The translations under genes were made by a program, and so were the position numbers. The notes beneath the pieces are model-generated. The model worked only from the letters and a program-made list of their open reading frames with translations. It was not told where the DNA came from and ran no database searches. From assembly GCA_934149075.1 (NCBI GenBank), contig CAKPDR010000001.1:62001-126000 (forward strand): a DNA stretch of 64,000 nt, in the 5' to 3' direction. Numbering within the stretch: the first letter of the stretch is position 1; the number at the start of each line of letters is the position of its first letter. Shown one piece after another: positions 17,424-25,990 of this stretch. Source of the stretch: an uncultured Clostridia bacterium. GTDB taxonomy: Bacteria > Bacillota > Clostridia > TANB77 > CAG-508.

Positions 17424-18839
17424 TCATATTTTTTTACAAGCTTCAACATTTTTATAAAAATTTAATTCTTTTTTTACATTATTATTGCATATTATGATAG
17501 TAATAAGTATTATGATTAACACTATCAATATCATATTAGCATAATCAGTTTTTAAACCTAATGGTGGAATAACATAAATTGCTGAATCTAAAGTAGAAAA
17601 AGATTGTCCTGATGTTAATGTTGAATAGTATTTATCATTTCCCCTATAGTCTTTTCCTTTAATAGCAAAATCTATATTATTTTTAAATACATTATCTTTA
17701 TTTGAACTAGCTGCTAACAGTCTTGTTAATACTATTTTTATCTTAAAATCAGAATACTTTTTAATTGCATAATTACTTGCACTTCCATTTTTATAATAAT
17801 ATATCTTTGTGCTATCATTATCATCATATTTCCATCCCTGACTTGCATTTGTTCCATTTTCTGTTAGCAATTTTGATTCTGAACTATAACAGAAGTTATC
17901 TCCTATTGTGTCCATAATACTTATTTGTGTACAGTTGAAATTTGGTTTTATATCAAAAATATATTCTACAGTTAATAATGCCCCCTGTGCTAATTCATCA
18001 TCAAGTGTAAAATATGTATTATTGCCTAAACAAAATCCATTATCACATTCAAAATTAAAATTACTATCTATAGTTGTATTTACAAATTCTTCATATATAT
18101 TATCATAAATTTCATTATATATATTATTTAAATTACTTATATCAACATTTGTATATAATCTTCCTATTGGTGTATTTGTTTCGTCTATAAAGGCTCCTAT
18201 GTAATCTCCTCCTAACGAAATATTATAAATTAAATATTTTTCTTCGTAAAATTTTTTATATGCATCTCGACAAGCTTGCTCACCTTCTGTTGCACCATCA
18301 GTTAGAGTAATAATAGTTCTTTTGGCATCCGCTTCTTGCGAAAATGATAGTCTCTCAACATATCTTAATGCATTATGAAGACTCGTGCCTCCACTAGCAT
18401 CTAATCCATTAATTTTACCTTTCAAAAGAGATTTATCCTTAGTAAAATCTGTTTGAAGTGTTGCATTTGACTCAAAAGAGATTAAGGCTATTCTTGCATT
18501 CTCAAAATTTTCATAAAATCTTTCTGATAATTGTATTGCTGCAGATTTCACTGATTCTATGGTTCCACCCATCGAACCAGATGTGTCTATTATTAAAATA
18601 ATATCAATATCATTCATTATTGTTTGGGTTTCATTTGAACTTCCACCTGTAACCACAGCATTAGATATAACTTGCCCATTAGCCAATGTAATTGTTGCTG
18701 CATTTATAGAAGTATATGCTATAAAATCATCAGTTTGAATGTAATTAGGTGTAAATGTTGAGCTTGATGCATATGAAATAATTGGTACAAATAAACCTAC
18801 AATCAATAGTGTTACAAAAATTGCAACTTTTTCTTTCAT
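17424..18839 (-). CDS. Secreted/membrane-anchored von Willebrand factor A protein
   Basis: The 471-residue protein has an N-terminal signal peptide (residues 1-25, 'VAIFVTLLIVGLFVPIISYA') and a vWA domain at about 75-260. The metal-ion-dependent adhesion motif is complete: DTSGSMG at 85-91, GGTSL near 160, and TLTDG near 190. An extracellular region of about 160 residues with several Cys follows, then a C-terminal transmembrane helix 'MILIVLIIILITIIIC' and a short basic tail. It is therefore a surface protein with its domain outside. Likely roles are adhesion or protein assembly. It is monocistronic, with its own terminator. Confidence 0.85.
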   Translation of the reverse strand: MKEKVAIFVTLLIVGLFVPIISYASSSTFTPNYIQTDDFIAYTSINAATITLANGQVISNAVVTGGSSNETQTIMNDIDIILIIDTSGSMGGTIESVKSAAIQLSERFYENFENARIALISFESNATLQTDFTKDKSLLKGKINGLDASGGTSLHNALRYVERLSFSQEADAKRTIITLTDGATEGEQACRDAYKKFYEEKYLIYNISLGGDYIGAFIDETNTPIGRLYTNVDISNLNNIYNEIYDNIYEEFVNTTIDSNFNFECDNGFCLGNNTYFTLDDELAQGALLTVEYIFDIKPNFNCTQISIMDTIGDNFCYSSESKLLTENGTNASQGWKYDDNDSTKIYYYKNGSASNYAIKKYSDFKIKIVLTRLLAASSNKDNVFKNNIDFAIKGKDYRGNDKYYSTLTSGQSFSTLDSAIYVIPPLGLKTDYANMILIVLIIILITIIICNNNVKKELNFYKNVEACKKI

Positions 18840-18952
18840 TAGGAATCACCTCCTGAAATCAAAAAACTTTTATTTAAATTAATTATACTTCAATTTTACA
18901 TAACTGTCAAATTTTTCTAATCCATGTGTTATTGAAGTATATTCAATAGAGG

Positions 18953-18979
18953 CAAAAAAAAGAAACCTATTATGGTTTC
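18953..18979 (-). terminator. Terminator of hsp20
   Basis: A six-base-pair stem GAAACC/GGTTTC followed by a T-run on the minus strand, three bases after the hsp20 stop codon. Confidence 0.75.
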
Positions 18980-18981
18980 TT

Positions 18982-19401
18982 CTATTCTCCTATTGGAATA
19001 TATTTCTTTTCTTCAATTCTCTTTTCTGGTTCTTTTGGAAATTCTATTTTTAAAATTCCGTTTTTGAAATTTGCTTTAATATCCTCTTCACTTACATTTT
19101 CTCCAACATAATAGCTTCTTGAACACATTCCTGAGAATCTTTCTCTCTTTAGATATTTAGCATGTTTATCTTCTTTTTCTTCATTCTTTTCAGCTGTTAC
19201 TGTTAAATATCCTTCATGTAATTCTATTTTTATATCTTCTTTGTCATATCCTGGTATATCAATTTCTAAAAAGTATTTTCCATCTTTTTCTTTTAAATCG
19301 GTTTTCATTAATTTACTTTCTTTCTCTGTGAAGAATGAATCAGGTAAAACCTCATCCCAAAAATCTAATCCATTTCCATTTCTTCTTGGTATCATCATCA
19401 T
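18982..19401 (-). CDS. Small heat-shock protein, Hsp20/alpha-crystallin family
   Basis: The 139-residue protein starts 'MMMIPRRNGNGLDFWDEVLP' and contains the alpha-crystallin domain: 'YFLEIDIPGYDKEDIKIEL', 'YLTVTAEKNEEKEDK', and 'NFKNGILKIEFPKE' with the conserved GxLxIxxP signature. It ends with an IPIG motif that matches the I-x-I/V oligomerisation tail. It holds unfolding proteins for later refolding. It has a perfect sigma-A promoter and a palindrome at the expected start site, so heat or repressor control is likely. Confidence 0.95.
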   Translation of the reverse strand: MMMIPRRNGNGLDFWDEVLPDSFFTEKESKLMKTDLKEKDGKYFLEIDIPGYDKEDIKIELHEGYLTVTAEKNEEKEDKHAKYLKRERFSGMCSRSYYVGENVSEEDIKANFKNGILKIEFPKEPEKRIEEKKYIPIGE

Positions 19402-19462
19402 AATACATTACCTCCCTATAATTTTATGTGTTGACACATATTCGGTTGCACATAATATATTA

Positions 19463-19480
19463 TTAACCATCTGGTTAATT
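19463..19480 (-). promoter_or_regulatory. Palindromic operator upstream of hsp20
   Basis: ATTAACCAgatGGTTAAT is a perfect 7.5-bp-arm dyad just downstream of the -10 box, at about +10 to +27. It is not a CIRCE site. It suggests control by another repressor. Confidence 0.6.
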
Positions 19481-19495
19481 TCTATTTACATATTT

Positions 19496-19524
19496 ATTAT
19501 ACATCTAATTTTTAGCACTGTCAA
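19496..19524 (-). promoter_or_regulatory. Consensus sigma-A promoter of hsp20
   Basis: TTGACA (19524-19519), 17 bases, TATAAT (19501-19496) on the minus strand: a perfect consensus promoter. Confidence 0.9.
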
Positions 19525-19552
19525 TATCAGATTGCTAAAATTCACAAAACTT

Positions 19553-20092
19553 TCACATTTCCTTTTTTATTTTAAATTTTATCGAATACATAATTAAAGA
19601 AAATATTGTGGAAAGTATCGCTAAATAGTATAAATACAAATCAATTCTAAATGGCATTTGAACATGGAACTGGTTTACAATTAAAGAAACTACTATCGCC
19701 AAATAAAATAATACTGTTGCAAGTTTTCCATACCATTTACTATAAACAACTACATCTTTTCTTTTATAAAGTAGTGATGCTGATATTACCATAACACATT
19801 CTTTAATAAACACTATTGCAAAAATCCACCATGGTAAAATTTTTAAAATTGATAATGATAATAATAATGAAACTTGTGTTAATTTATCTGCAAGTGGGTC
19901 AATCAATTTTCCGAGATCAGTTATATAATTATATTTTCGTGCAATATAACCATCAAGAATGTCTGTTATTGCAGATATTGTAAAAATTATTAGTGCTACT
20001 AAATAATCATTATTCACTACAGAAGTAAAAATAAATGGTATAAAAATAAAACGTATTATTGTTAAAATATTGGGTATATTTTCTTTTTTCAT
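19553..20092 (-). CDS. pgsA: CDP-diacylglycerol-glycerol-3-phosphate 3-phosphatidyltransferase
   Basis: The 179-residue integral membrane enzyme has the CDP-alcohol phosphotransferase signature D-G-x2-A-R-x8-G-x3-D-x3-D, seen as 'DILDGYIARKYNYITDLGKL' followed by 'IDPLADKL'. Multiple hydrophobic helices surround it. It makes phosphatidylglycerophosphate for acidic phospholipid synthesis. Length is normal. It lies downstream of clpE on the minus strand, separated by the terminator near 20119-20153. Confidence 0.95.
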   Translation of the reverse strand: MKKENIPNILTIIRFIFIPFIFTSVVNNDYLVALIIFTISAITDILDGYIARKYNYITDLGKLIDPLADKLTQVSLLLSLSILKILPWWIFAIVFIKECVMVISASLLYKRKDVVVYSKWYGKLATVLFYLAIVVSLIVNQFHVQMPFRIDLYLYYLAILSTIFSLIMYSIKFKIKKEM

Positions 20093-20118
20093 TTAATTAT
20101 TTCCTTTCACAAAATTAC

Positions 20119-20153
20119 AAGGGCAAAAGGAGAACTGTTCCCATTTTGCCCTT
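20119..20153 (-). terminator. Terminator of the ClpE-like gene
   Basis: The stem AAGGGCAAAA/TTTTGCCCTT encloses a second imperfect stem, four bases past the stop codon, with a moderately T-rich tail on the minus strand. Confidence 0.65.
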
Positions 20154-20156
20154 ATT

Positions 20157-22580
20157 TTAGTTCACATTAAACTTCAAATCGTCATTTTCTAAGTTTACAT
20201 TAATGTTCTGTCCATCATGGACATCTCCTCTTAAAATCATTTCTGAAATTTCGTCTTCTACATATCTTTGAATAGCTCTTCTTAAAGGACGAGCGCCAAA
20301 TTTTAAATTTGTACCTTTGTCTAATATGAAATTTTTTGCACTTTCTGAAACAGTTATACCAATATTTTTATCAGCTAATGCTTTTTTGGTATCTTTTAAC
20401 ATTAAATCTACTATTTGTATTAATTCAGGTCTTGTTAATGAGTCAAATACAATTATTTCATCAATTCTATTTAAAAATTCAGGTCTAAATACTTGTTTTA
20501 AATTTTCTTCAATCTTACTTGTATCAACTGTTTGTTTTGCAAAACCAATTGAATTATTATTTAAGTTTGAACCTGCATTTGATGTCATAATAATTATTGT
20601 ATTTTGGAAACTTACTGTATTTCCTTGTGAATCTGTAAGTTTTCCATCATCAAGAACTTGAAGTAGTATATTAAATACATCTGGATGAGCTTTTTCTATT
20701 TCATCTAAAAGTATTATTGAATATGGTTTTCTTTTAACTTTTTCAGTAAGTTGACCAGCATCATCATATCCAACATATCCTGGAGGTGCACCTATTAATT
20801 TTGATGTTGAGTGACTTTCCATATATTCTGACATATCTACACGAATTATTGAGTCTTCTGATCCAAACATTTCATATGCTAAGCTTTTAGCTAATTCTGT
20901 TTTACCAACACCTGTTGGACCTACGAATATAAATGATGGTGGACGTTTTGTGCTTTGTAATCCTGCACGATTTCTTCTTATTGCACGAGATACTGCACTG
21001 ACAGCTTTATCTTGCCCAATTATTCTTGTGTGAAGATTTGTTTCTAAGTTTAGCAATTTTTGAGTTTCAGCCTCTGTTATCTTTTTAACAGGAATTTTAG
21101 TCCAATTTTCAATTACTTGTGCTATATCTTGTGTTGTAAGATTCTTTAATTGAATTGTACTGTTTAATTGATCTATTTCTTCAATTAATCTACATTCTTG
21201 TGTTTTTAAATCTGCAGCTTTTTGATAATCCTCTGTTGAATCTGCTTGTGCTGCATCTTCTTTCTGTGCCTGAACTTGTGCTAATTCTTGTTTTAACATT
21301 TCTAATCTAAATAATTCTTTATTTTCTAAGTTAATTCTTGAACATGCTTCATCAAGTATATCTATTGCTTTATCAGGCAAAAATCTATCATGTATATATT
21401 TTTCTGACATTATAACTGTTTGTTTTATTACATCATTTGAAATTTTTACTTTATGATATTCTTCATAATATTTCTTTATTCCTTCTAGAATTTTAATTGA
21501 TTCTTCTATATTGGGTTCTTCAACAATTACTTGTTGGAATCTTCTTTCTAGTGCAGAATCTTTTTCTATATATTTTCTATATTCTTTTAATGTTGTTGTA
21601 CCTATTAATTGAATTTCTCCATTAGATAATGATGGTTTTAAAATGTTTGCAGCATTCATAGAATGTTCTCCATCGCCTGCACCAATTATATTGTGAATTT
21701 CATCAATTACAAGTATAATATTTCCATATTCTCTACATTCATCAATAATACCTTTCATTCTAGCTTCAAATTGTCCTCTAAATTGTGTCCCTGCTATAAC
21801 AGCTGTCATATCTAATAAATATACTTCTTTATTTAAAAGTTTTGCCGGTACATTGTTATTTGCAATTTTAATAGCTAAGCCTTGTGCTATTGCTGTTTTA
21901 CCAACACCTGGTTCACCAATTAAACATGGATTGTTTTTTGTACGTCTATTTAAAATTTGAATTACTCTTTGTATTTCTTTATCGCGTCCAATTACCATAT
22001 CTAATTCATTGTTTTTTGCTTTTACTGTAAGATTTGTTCCATATACATCTAAATATTTTTTCTTCTTTTTGCTTTTCTTTTTGTCTACTTTTACTTTTTG
22101 TCTACCATTTGATTCTTCTTCATTTTGATTTTGTTTTTTAGGAACTATACTTGCAAATATAGACCCAATTGGAATTCCTAATGGATTACCTGAGTTATTT
22201 TCTCCATCTTCATCATTTTCGTAATCTTCAGCATCAAAATCTTCTGGATCAAAGTCCTCTAAACCTTCAATATTTTCCATTTTTAAATTTGCTGATAAAT
22301 CTTTAAATAAGCTTTCTAATTGTTTTGACATATTTGACATATCTATATTATTTATTGGTGGTACATTACCATTATTATTACTATTTTTATTTTTTGATTT
22401 TTGATTTTTTTCGTCATTGTTTTGTTTTTCTTGCTTATCGTTTACTGGTGGCATATTAGGAATTTCTATACCTCTTTTTTTAGCACATTCTCTGCATAAA
22501 CCTTCCATTGATGACTCGCCATTTTCGATTTTATTTATAAATATTTCTGCATTGTTTTTATTGCAATCTGAACATAACAT
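20157..22580 (-). CDS. clpE: ClpE-like AAA+ unfoldase with N-terminal zinc finger
   Basis: The 807-residue protein begins with a CxxC...CxxC zinc finger (CSDC at 3-6, CREC near 29-32). A long disordered acidic and basic linker (residues about 45-180) follows, then two AAA+ modules: Walker A 'GEPGVGKTAIAQGLAI' and 'GPTGVGKTELAKSLA'. A UVR-like coiled segment near residue 450 lies between. The C-terminal D2 small domain ends the protein. The zinc finger in place of the Clp N-domain is the ClpE layout. It would feed damaged proteins to ClpP. The unusually long linker is the main departure from typical ClpE. No CtsR-type tandem operator is obvious upstream. Confidence 0.88.
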   Translation of the reverse strand: MLCSDCNKNNAEIFINKIENGESSMEGLCRECAKKRGIEIPNMPPVNDKQEKQNNDEKNQKSKNKNSNNNGNVPPINNIDMSNMSKQLESLFKDLSANLKMENIEGLEDFDPEDFDAEDYENDEDGENNSGNPLGIPIGSIFASIVPKKQNQNEEESNGRQKVKVDKKKSKKKKKYLDVYGTNLTVKAKNNELDMVIGRDKEIQRVIQILNRRTKNNPCLIGEPGVGKTAIAQGLAIKIANNNVPAKLLNKEVYLLDMTAVIAGTQFRGQFEARMKGIIDECREYGNIILVIDEIHNIIGAGDGEHSMNAANILKPSLSNGEIQLIGTTTLKEYRKYIEKDSALERRFQQVIVEEPNIEESIKILEGIKKYYEEYHKVKISNDVIKQTVIMSEKYIHDRFLPDKAIDILDEACSRINLENKELFRLEMLKQELAQVQAQKEDAAQADSTEDYQKAADLKTQECRLIEEIDQLNSTIQLKNLTTQDIAQVIENWTKIPVKKITEAETQKLLNLETNLHTRIIGQDKAVSAVSRAIRRNRAGLQSTKRPPSFIFVGPTGVGKTELAKSLAYEMFGSEDSIIRVDMSEYMESHSTSKLIGAPPGYVGYDDAGQLTEKVKRKPYSIILLDEIEKAHPDVFNILLQVLDDGKLTDSQGNTVSFQNTIIIMTSNAGSNLNNNSIGFAKQTVDTSKIEENLKQVFRPEFLNRIDEIIVFDSLTRPELIQIVDLMLKDTKKALADKNIGITVSESAKNFILDKGTNLKFGARPLRRAIQRYVEDEISEMILRGDVHDGQNINVNLENDDLKFNVN

Positions 22581-22735
22581 ATATAAATTTTCCTCTTTTC
22601 TTTTTTAATATTATATATAATACATTAATTTTTCCAAATAGTCAATAGAAAATGCATTTTGGGACTAGACAAAATTTTCTTTTTATGATAATATATCTAA
22701 GATACAAATTTATTTTGTATTATTTTAGAATATAT

Positions 22736-22818
22736 GCCCGAATGGCGGAACTGGCAGACGCACACGACTCAAAATCGTGCGGGAAACCATGTGGGTTCGA
22801 GTCCCACTTTGGGCACCA
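22736..22818 (+). tRNA. tRNA-Leu (anticodon CAA)
   Basis: An 83-base class II tRNA with encoded CCA. The acceptor arm is GCCCGAA/TTGGGC, the anticodon arm is CACGA-CTCAAAA-TCGTG, and there is a variable arm CGGGAAACCATG. It reads UUG. Confidence 0.95.
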
Positions 22819-22823
22819 TAGAT

Positions 22824-22852
22824 AAAAAAGCACAGAAAATCTGTGCTTTTTC
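22824..22852 (+). terminator. Terminator of tRNA-Leu
   Basis: Stem AGCACAGA/TCTGTGCT with an AAA loop and a five-T run, starting about six bases after the tRNA. Confidence 0.9.
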
Positions 22853-22870
22853 ATTTTCAAATTTTTAATA

Positions 22871-22991
22871 GTGGGACTCGAAAAGGAACGTGCCAAGCTT
22901 CGAGCTGGTCAGGCACCAGCCGAAGCGAAGGTAAAAATAGTCCAGTGGACTATTTTTGTGACGCGGGTGCGAGTTGTCCCACTTTGGGCAC
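22871..22991 (+). repeat. Structured element ending in a copy of the tRNA-Leu 3' end
   Basis: The 16-mer GTCCCACTTTGGGCAC at the tRNA 3' end (22801-22816) recurs exactly at 22976-22991. The element starts with GTGGGACTCG (22871-22880), an inverse of the tRNA T-arm, and closes with CGAG-TT-GTCCCAC, forming an outer stem. Inside are two perfect hairpins: GCTGGT/ACCAGC (22904-22920) and a 12-bp AT-rich stem (22932-22956). Its GC content is far above the surroundings. It could be an attachment-site scar or a tRNA-derived repeat. Confidence 0.65.
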
Positions 22992-23382
22992 AAAACGAAA
23001 ATAATTTATCAAAACATTTTTTATGTCAATTTTGTTTGTTCCCTTGATTTTATTGTATATTTGTTGTAAGATATTGCCAACCTGACGCTAAGAAAGGATA
23101 GCTCTTTCTAAAGAGCGAAAAGGTGGTTCACAGATTGAATGCTAACGATTATAAACACATTCATTTTGTACTTAAATAATAACGTATACTTTAAATTTGT
23201 CAAACTATTTTCAGAATAAATGGTGTCAAATTAGTTTTCTGTTATTATTATATGCAAAACACCTAAAAAACAATATTTTTACAAAAAAAGAGACCATTCA
23301 TAGTTAATGAAGCAAAAGTAATAATTTTTTTGTAACAAAAATCATTTTATAACGTCTTATATACAAAAGGAGGATAAAAGTT
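22992..23382. other. Non-coding region with a promoter and a possible structured RNA
   Basis: TTGATT (23044-23049) and TAAGAT (23067-23072) with 17-base spacing precede a GC-richer stretch (23074-23150). That stretch includes the hairpin GCTCTTT/AAAGAGC and the tract CCTGACGCTAAG. It is followed by about 180 bases of AT-rich DNA, then an ECF-type promoter. I could not match the structured stretch to a known riboswitch. Confidence 0.4.
23331..23356 (+). promoter_or_regulatory. ECF-type promoter before a truncated sigma gene
   Basis: TGTAAC (23331-23336), 16 bases, CGTC (23353-23356): this matches the promoter form of ECF sigma factors (an AAC -35 and a CGTC-like -10). ECF genes are commonly autoregulated from such promoters. 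Confidence 0.65.
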
Positions 23383-23523
23383 ATGCAGGATATCAAACAA
23401 ATATATGAAGAATATTTTGAAACAGTAAACAAATATCTATTCTGTTTAACTCATGATAATGATATCTCAGAAGAACTAACCCAAGAAACTTTTTATAAAA
23501 ATGAATATGAAGTTCAACAATAA
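23383..23523 (+). pseudogene. Truncated ECF sigma factor (46 codons)
   Basis: An AAGGAGG ribosome binding site precedes ATG 23383. The 46-residue product begins 'MQDIKQIYEEYFETVNKYLF' and includes 'DISEELTQETFYKNEYE', the first part of sigma-70 region 2. An intact ECF factor is about 160-190 residues, so most of region 2 and all of region 4 are missing. The promoter and ribosome binding site are intact, so a short peptide may still be made. It lies about 3 kb from, and on the opposite strand to, the full-length sigma gene at 25980. Confidence 0.7.
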
Positions 23524-23584
23524 TCTACACAAAATATCTAAAAACCTACCCTGTAGTATTTAAACAGAGTAGATTTAAATTTTT

Positions 23585-24170
23585 TTATTTTTTTATCCCA
23601 TATGTATTTACTAATTTTACTTTCTGTAGTTTTATATATTCTAATGTACCTCTGTAATTTACAACCATTGTAATATCATCAGTTGCATCATATTTAGTCA
23701 TCGAATATGTTTCATAAAAATCGTATTTATCTCCATCAATGAAATTATAGTTACATTTTCTTGATGGACTCATAGTGCATTCAAACTTTTCTCCTTTATT
23801 ATTCATAACATAACAACCATTTTCAATATCTGATTTTACATCTATTGTCAAACCGCGACTTAAAATCGGTGCATCTTCTTTCTCATATTTCTCTAGCATT
23901 TCTTTATATGGTGATGTTACACTCAATTCATTCATCTTTTGACTCATTATTTTTTGGCTTTCTGATGTATATAATCCATCTTCATCTAAAACTCCATATT
24001 TTTCTATTATATTTTTCCTCTATATCTTCATCTGAAAAATTATTATATTTGTTTCTTATAATTTTATATATAGTTATTATAATCTTTCATTGCTAATTCA
24101 ATATTTAAGATTTTGCCATCCATATAGTTATATATTTTTTGATTATTCAATTTAGATCTAAACTCCTTTT
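23585..24170 (-). pseudogene. Decayed gene downstream of the sigma operon (two or more frameshifts)
   Basis: Reading on the minus strand, a start (TTG) with the same 25-base leader as the sigma gene begins near 24146. The first frame gives 'NNQKIYNYMDGKILNIELAM' and stops. A second frame continues 'RNKYNNFSDEDIEEKYN', then a third frame runs from 'KYGVLDEDGLYTSESQKIMS' to the stop at 23585 (120 codons from its first Met at 23947). The concatenated protein would be about 190 residues and hydrophilic, with no recognised family. At least two indels break it. Confidence 0.5.
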
Positions 24171-24323
24171 TATTTTGAGATATCTTACATTTATATATTA
24201 CCAATTTTTTTCAATTGGTTGCATTTATTTTTTTTATTTTTCCTGTTAAGTTTTTATATGACAAAAAACAGATAGTTTTATTAACTACCTGTGTAAAATC
24301 TATAATTTGTATAATTTTTGCTT

Positions 24324-24959
24324 TCAATAGCTATTGTTCTCTAATATCTTTTTTTGTAACACAACTTCAAGTACCGTACATGAAAAATTTGTAACCAATA
24401 ATATAACCAAATTTGTTTGATAGCAATTTTCTATATCCGTAATATATTTTTTAACATCATAATTATCAGTACTATTTTTCTTTTCTTCTTTGTTAGATAA
24501 CCATTCAAATCTACTTCCTAATGCTGAATTAAATCTTATTTCATTATTATATGATATAAAATAAAAAAATGTAGTAAAACACCAAAATATAATCTGTATA
24601 GCAATAATTGCTTTCATCACACTATTTACATCTTCACTTCTTAGTCTATATTTCTTCAATACAAACATTGAACTCACAATTACAACCAGTAGTCCAGCTA
24701 ACACTATTACAATAGAAAAAAACAAAATCTTATATGACAACTCATTGGCTATATTATAATAATTTAATATAGAGCTTATTGAAAATTGTTCTTCTTGCAT
24801 TGATTTTGATCCAACATCTGTTACAATATAAATTCCAATACGATAAATAATCCATGGAATTAGTGACAATATAACATACTTTTCTATAAATTCTCCAATT
24901 ATTTTCTTTTTTGGTGTCGCTACCTTACCATATATTTCTTCCTCTAAAATTTTTGACAT
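24324..24959 (-). CDS. Uncharacterised four-helix membrane protein
   Basis: No family is recognised. The 211-residue protein has an N-terminal cytoplasmic tail with 'KVATPKKKIIGEFIEKY' and four hydrophobic segments (roughly residues 28-48, 78-105, 120-142 and 180-205). A charged loop of about 35 residues precedes the last helix. The spacing suggests a small polytopic protein with both ends inside. Orientation and proximity to the ECF sigma and anti-sigma genes suggest it may be a target or accessory of that envelope-stress operon. Confidence 0.55.
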   Translation of the reverse strand: MSKILEEEIYGKVATPKKKIIGEFIEKYVILSLIPWIIYRIGIYIVTDVGSKSMQEEQFSISSILNYYNIANELSYKILFFSIVIVLAGLLVVIVSSMFVLKKYRLRSEDVNSVMKAIIAIQIIFWCFTTFFYFISYNNEIRFNSALGSRFEWLSNKEEKKNSTDNYDVKKYITDIENCYQTNLVILLVTNFSCTVLEVVLQKKILENNSY

Positions 24960-25077
24960 AAGAAACTCCTTAATATGTATTTTATTTATAAATTCATATT
25001 ACTATTTTGTTTTTATTCATCCTATCATAAAATCAGATAATTATCAACTAACTATCCGCTCTAAAACTTGTAGTTTG

Positions 25078-25473
25078 TTATTCTTTTACTATTTTATCAA
25101 TAAAAAAATAGATAAATATCATAATTAAAGAGATTGCTAATCCAATATAAAACTCTGGAAAAGCAAATTCAATACTATTATGAATACTCATTTTTCCAGT
25201 TATATTCATTATGTGCCAAGTAAAGAATTGATATATTTCTGAAACTACAATTCCAATTGTTCCTAATGCACCTAATATTTTATTTGTCTTTTTATTTTTA
25301 AATGATACCCATACACCTATAATGAATAATACTACCGATATAATTCCTATTAGATTAAACAAGTTAATCAACCCACTAATTTCCTGTACACCTTTCTTTC
25401 CTCCATATTGATTTAATAACATTGGTAATAAACTAATTAAGAATGCAATTGTTAATACAATTTTCTTTTTCAT
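25078..25473 (-). CDS. Small polytopic membrane protein
   Basis: The likely product is 131 residues from ATG 25473, chosen because GGAGG lies five bases upstream. It begins 'MKKKIVLTIAFLISLLPMLL' and has four predicted membrane helices with very short loops. No catalytic motif is visible and no family is recognised. It is co-oriented with the sigma operon, about 90 bases downstream of the anti-sigma-like gene, so co-transcription is plausible. Confidence 0.55.
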   Translation of the reverse strand: MKKKIVLTIAFLISLLPMLLNQYGGKKGVQEISGLINLFNLIGIISVVLFIIGVWVSFKNKKTNKILGALGTIGIVVSEIYQFFTWHIMNITGKMSIHNSIEFAFPEFYIGLAISLIMIFIYFFIDKIVKE

Positions 25474-25561
25474 AAATACCTCCACAATAACTTACTATTT
25501 TTAAAAATTATACCATAACATAACAAAATACTCCATAAATTTGTACAGAGTATTCTAAAAC

Positions 25562-25990
25562 TTATTTGTTTTCTATCGTTATACTTTCTTCTCCATCTTT
25601 TATATTTTCTTTAAATGTTAAGTTTTGATTATCCAAGTTATTTTTATCTACTTCTATTGTATGTTCAGCTCCATCCTTTTCTATATGATATTTTTCTATT
25701 GTATGATTATTAGAATCTGTGTAAGTAGTTCCTTTTACTTCTTCTTGCTTTCCATCTTTATCAGTAAATATAACTTGAATTGTGTCTTTTGCCTTTTCTG
25801 CTAATTCTCCATTAGTTGTTGCATTTACTGTAATAAAACTTCCTGTTAGCATTATTAGCATAACTACCACTAATGATACAATTTGTTTTCTTTTATTTAT
25901 TTTCATATTTTCCTCACTTTCTAAATTAGATATAACTACCCTGTTTCTTACACTTTCAACAATTTTTTTATTTAATTCATTATTCACCAT
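25562..25990 (-). CDS. Putative membrane-anchored anti-sigma factor
   Basis: The 142-residue protein has a short cytoplasmic N-terminus (residues 1-35), one transmembrane helix 'IVSLVVVMLIMLTGSFITV' and an extracellular domain of about 85 residues rich in Asp, Lys and Thr. It overlaps the ECF sigma gene by 11 bases, the typical coupling of an anti-sigma factor to its sigma. No zinc-binding HxxxCxxC motif is present, so it is not a ZAS-type anti-sigma. The extracellular domain repeats short beta segments ('TIQVIFTDKDG', 'HTIEKYHIEKDG'). Confidence 0.6.
   Translation of the reverse strand: MVNNELNKKIVESVRNRVVISNLESEENMKINKRKQIVSLVVVMLIMLTGSFITVNATTNGELAEKAKDTIQVIFTDKDGKQEEVKGTTYTDSNNHTIEKYHIEKDGAEHTIEVDKNNLDNQNLTFKENIKDGEESITIENK

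Noticed and set aside
23074..23150. Cyclic-di-GMP-I riboswitch
   Set aside because: It has GACGCTAAG but lacks the conserved GGGCAAACC and tetraloop-receptor elements.
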